64,000 nt of DNA, from assembly GCF_051307055.1 (NCBI RefSeq), contig NZ_CP149994.1, positions 3,720,001 to 3,784,000 of the forward strand, given 5' to 3'. Position numbers and translations under genes: made by a program. Positions 63,483-64,000 of this stretch are shown here, piece after piece. How positions within the stretch are numbered: the first letter of the stretch is position 1; each line of letters starts with the position of its first letter. The notes below the pieces were generated by a model. That model made no database searches. It was not told where the DNA came from and saw nothing but the letters and a program-made list of their open reading frames with translations. The DNA is from Dryocola sp051307055. GTDB lineage: Bacteria; Pseudomonadota; Gammaproteobacteria; Enterobacterales; Enterobacteriaceae.

Positions 63483-63959
63483 ATGGCAACCCCAAACATT
63501 CTTCTCACCCGCATTGATAACCGCCTGGTGCATGGACAGGTCGGCGTCACCTGGACTACCACGCTTGGGGCAAACCTCCTGATTGTGGTTGATGATGAGG
63601 TAGCGAAAGATGAAATCCAGCAAAAACTAATGGGCATTACGGCAGAGGCCTACAGCGTTGGCATTCGTTTTTTCACCGTAGAAAAAACCATTGCCATTAT
63701 TGATAAGGCCACGCCGAATCAAAAAATATTTATTATTTGCCGCACGCCACGCACCGTAAAAAGATTAGTTGAAGGCGGCGTGCCCTTGAAAGAGGTCAAC
63801 GTAGGTAACATGCATTTCAGCGAAGGTAAAAGGCAAATCAGCAGTAAGGTTTATATCAACGATGAGGATCTCGATGACTTCCGCTATTTGAAAAGCCAGG
63901 CGGTAAATATTTTTATTCAGGACGTTCCCGGAAATCCCAAAGAACAGGTCCCGATATAA
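63483..63959 (+). CDS. agaB: PTS EIIB component AgaB (galactosamine-specific)
   Basis: A mannose-family EIIB of 158 residues, the K-12 AgaB length. The phospho-His lies in DNRLVHGQVGVTW. The sequence tracks AgaB (TPNILLTRIDNRLVHGQVGVTW, KQISSKVY, QDVPGNPKEQ) much more than AgaV, so it belongs to the GalN transporter. ATG 63483 follows gcgagg; a GTG at 63477 is less likely. The EIIC and EIID partners (agaC, agaD) are expected past the window edge; the last 41 bases contain no start codon. Confidence 0.93.
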   Translation: MATPNILLTRIDNRLVHGQVGVTWTTTLGANLLIVVDDEVAKDEIQQKLMGITAEAYSVGIRFFTVEKTIAIIDKATPNQKIFIICRTPRTVKRLVEGGVPLKEVNVGNMHFSEGKRQISSKVYINDEDLDDFRYLKSQAVNIFIQDVPGNPKEQVPI

Positions 63960-64000
63960 AAATAGTAAGCGAGGTCCTTTAAACAACACCTCTAAAAATA

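Overview
The window is chromosomal DNA of a member of the Enterobacteriaceae that is close to, but not, Escherichia coli. Almost every protein aligns from memory along its whole length with an E. coli K-12 counterpart. The gene order, however, joins chromosomal blocks that lie apart in K-12, and pmrAB sits directly behind dacB. Genus cannot be fixed from the sequence alone. I see no transposase, integrase, phage gene or CRISPR array.

Layout. (1) 0-15 kb is the K-12 96-min block: ridA, an extra secreted hexosaminidase, mgtA with its PhoP promoter and MgtL leader peptide, treR-treB-treC, an inserted oxidoreductase/LysR pair, and nrdD-nrdG. (2) 15-51 kb is the conserved 71-min block: yraQ, yraR, yhbO-P-Q-S, the oxygen-independent ubiquinone genes ubiT-U-V, yhbW, mtr, yrbN-deaD, nlpI, pnp, rpsO, truB, rbfA, infB, nusA, rimP, tRNA-fMet, tRNA-Leu, secG, glmM, folP, ftsH, rlmE, yhbY, greA, dacB, pmrA-pmrB, obgE, yhbE, rpmA, rplU, ispB, sfsB. 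(3) 51-57 kb holds rnpB with tandem copies of its 3' end and terminator, then garK-garR-garL divergent from garD, with no garP. (4) 57-58.2 kb is an AT-rich accessory interval with a broken ORF and one unrecognised 118-residue protein. (5) 58.2-64 kb is an amino-sugar cluster: agaR, kbaZ-agaF, agaS-kbaY-agaB, running off the right edge.

Function. The pieces combine Mg2+ uptake and PhoP control, trehalose uptake, anaerobic dNTP and ubiquinone synthesis, the RNA-metabolism/translation superoperon (pnp to rimP), envelope homeostasis (nlpI, ftsH, glmM, dacB, pmrAB), galactarate/glucarate catabolism (gar) and galactosamine catabolism (aga). The most informative departures from K-12 are the aga cluster, which lacks the GalNAc-specific transporter and deacetylase genes at their usual place but keeps the shared EIIA gene; the missing garP; the missing argG between the two tRNAs; the dacB-pmrAB arrangement; and the accessory interval at 57-58 kb. 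I found no convincing wholly new system. The best unexplained material is at 56.9-58.2 kb.
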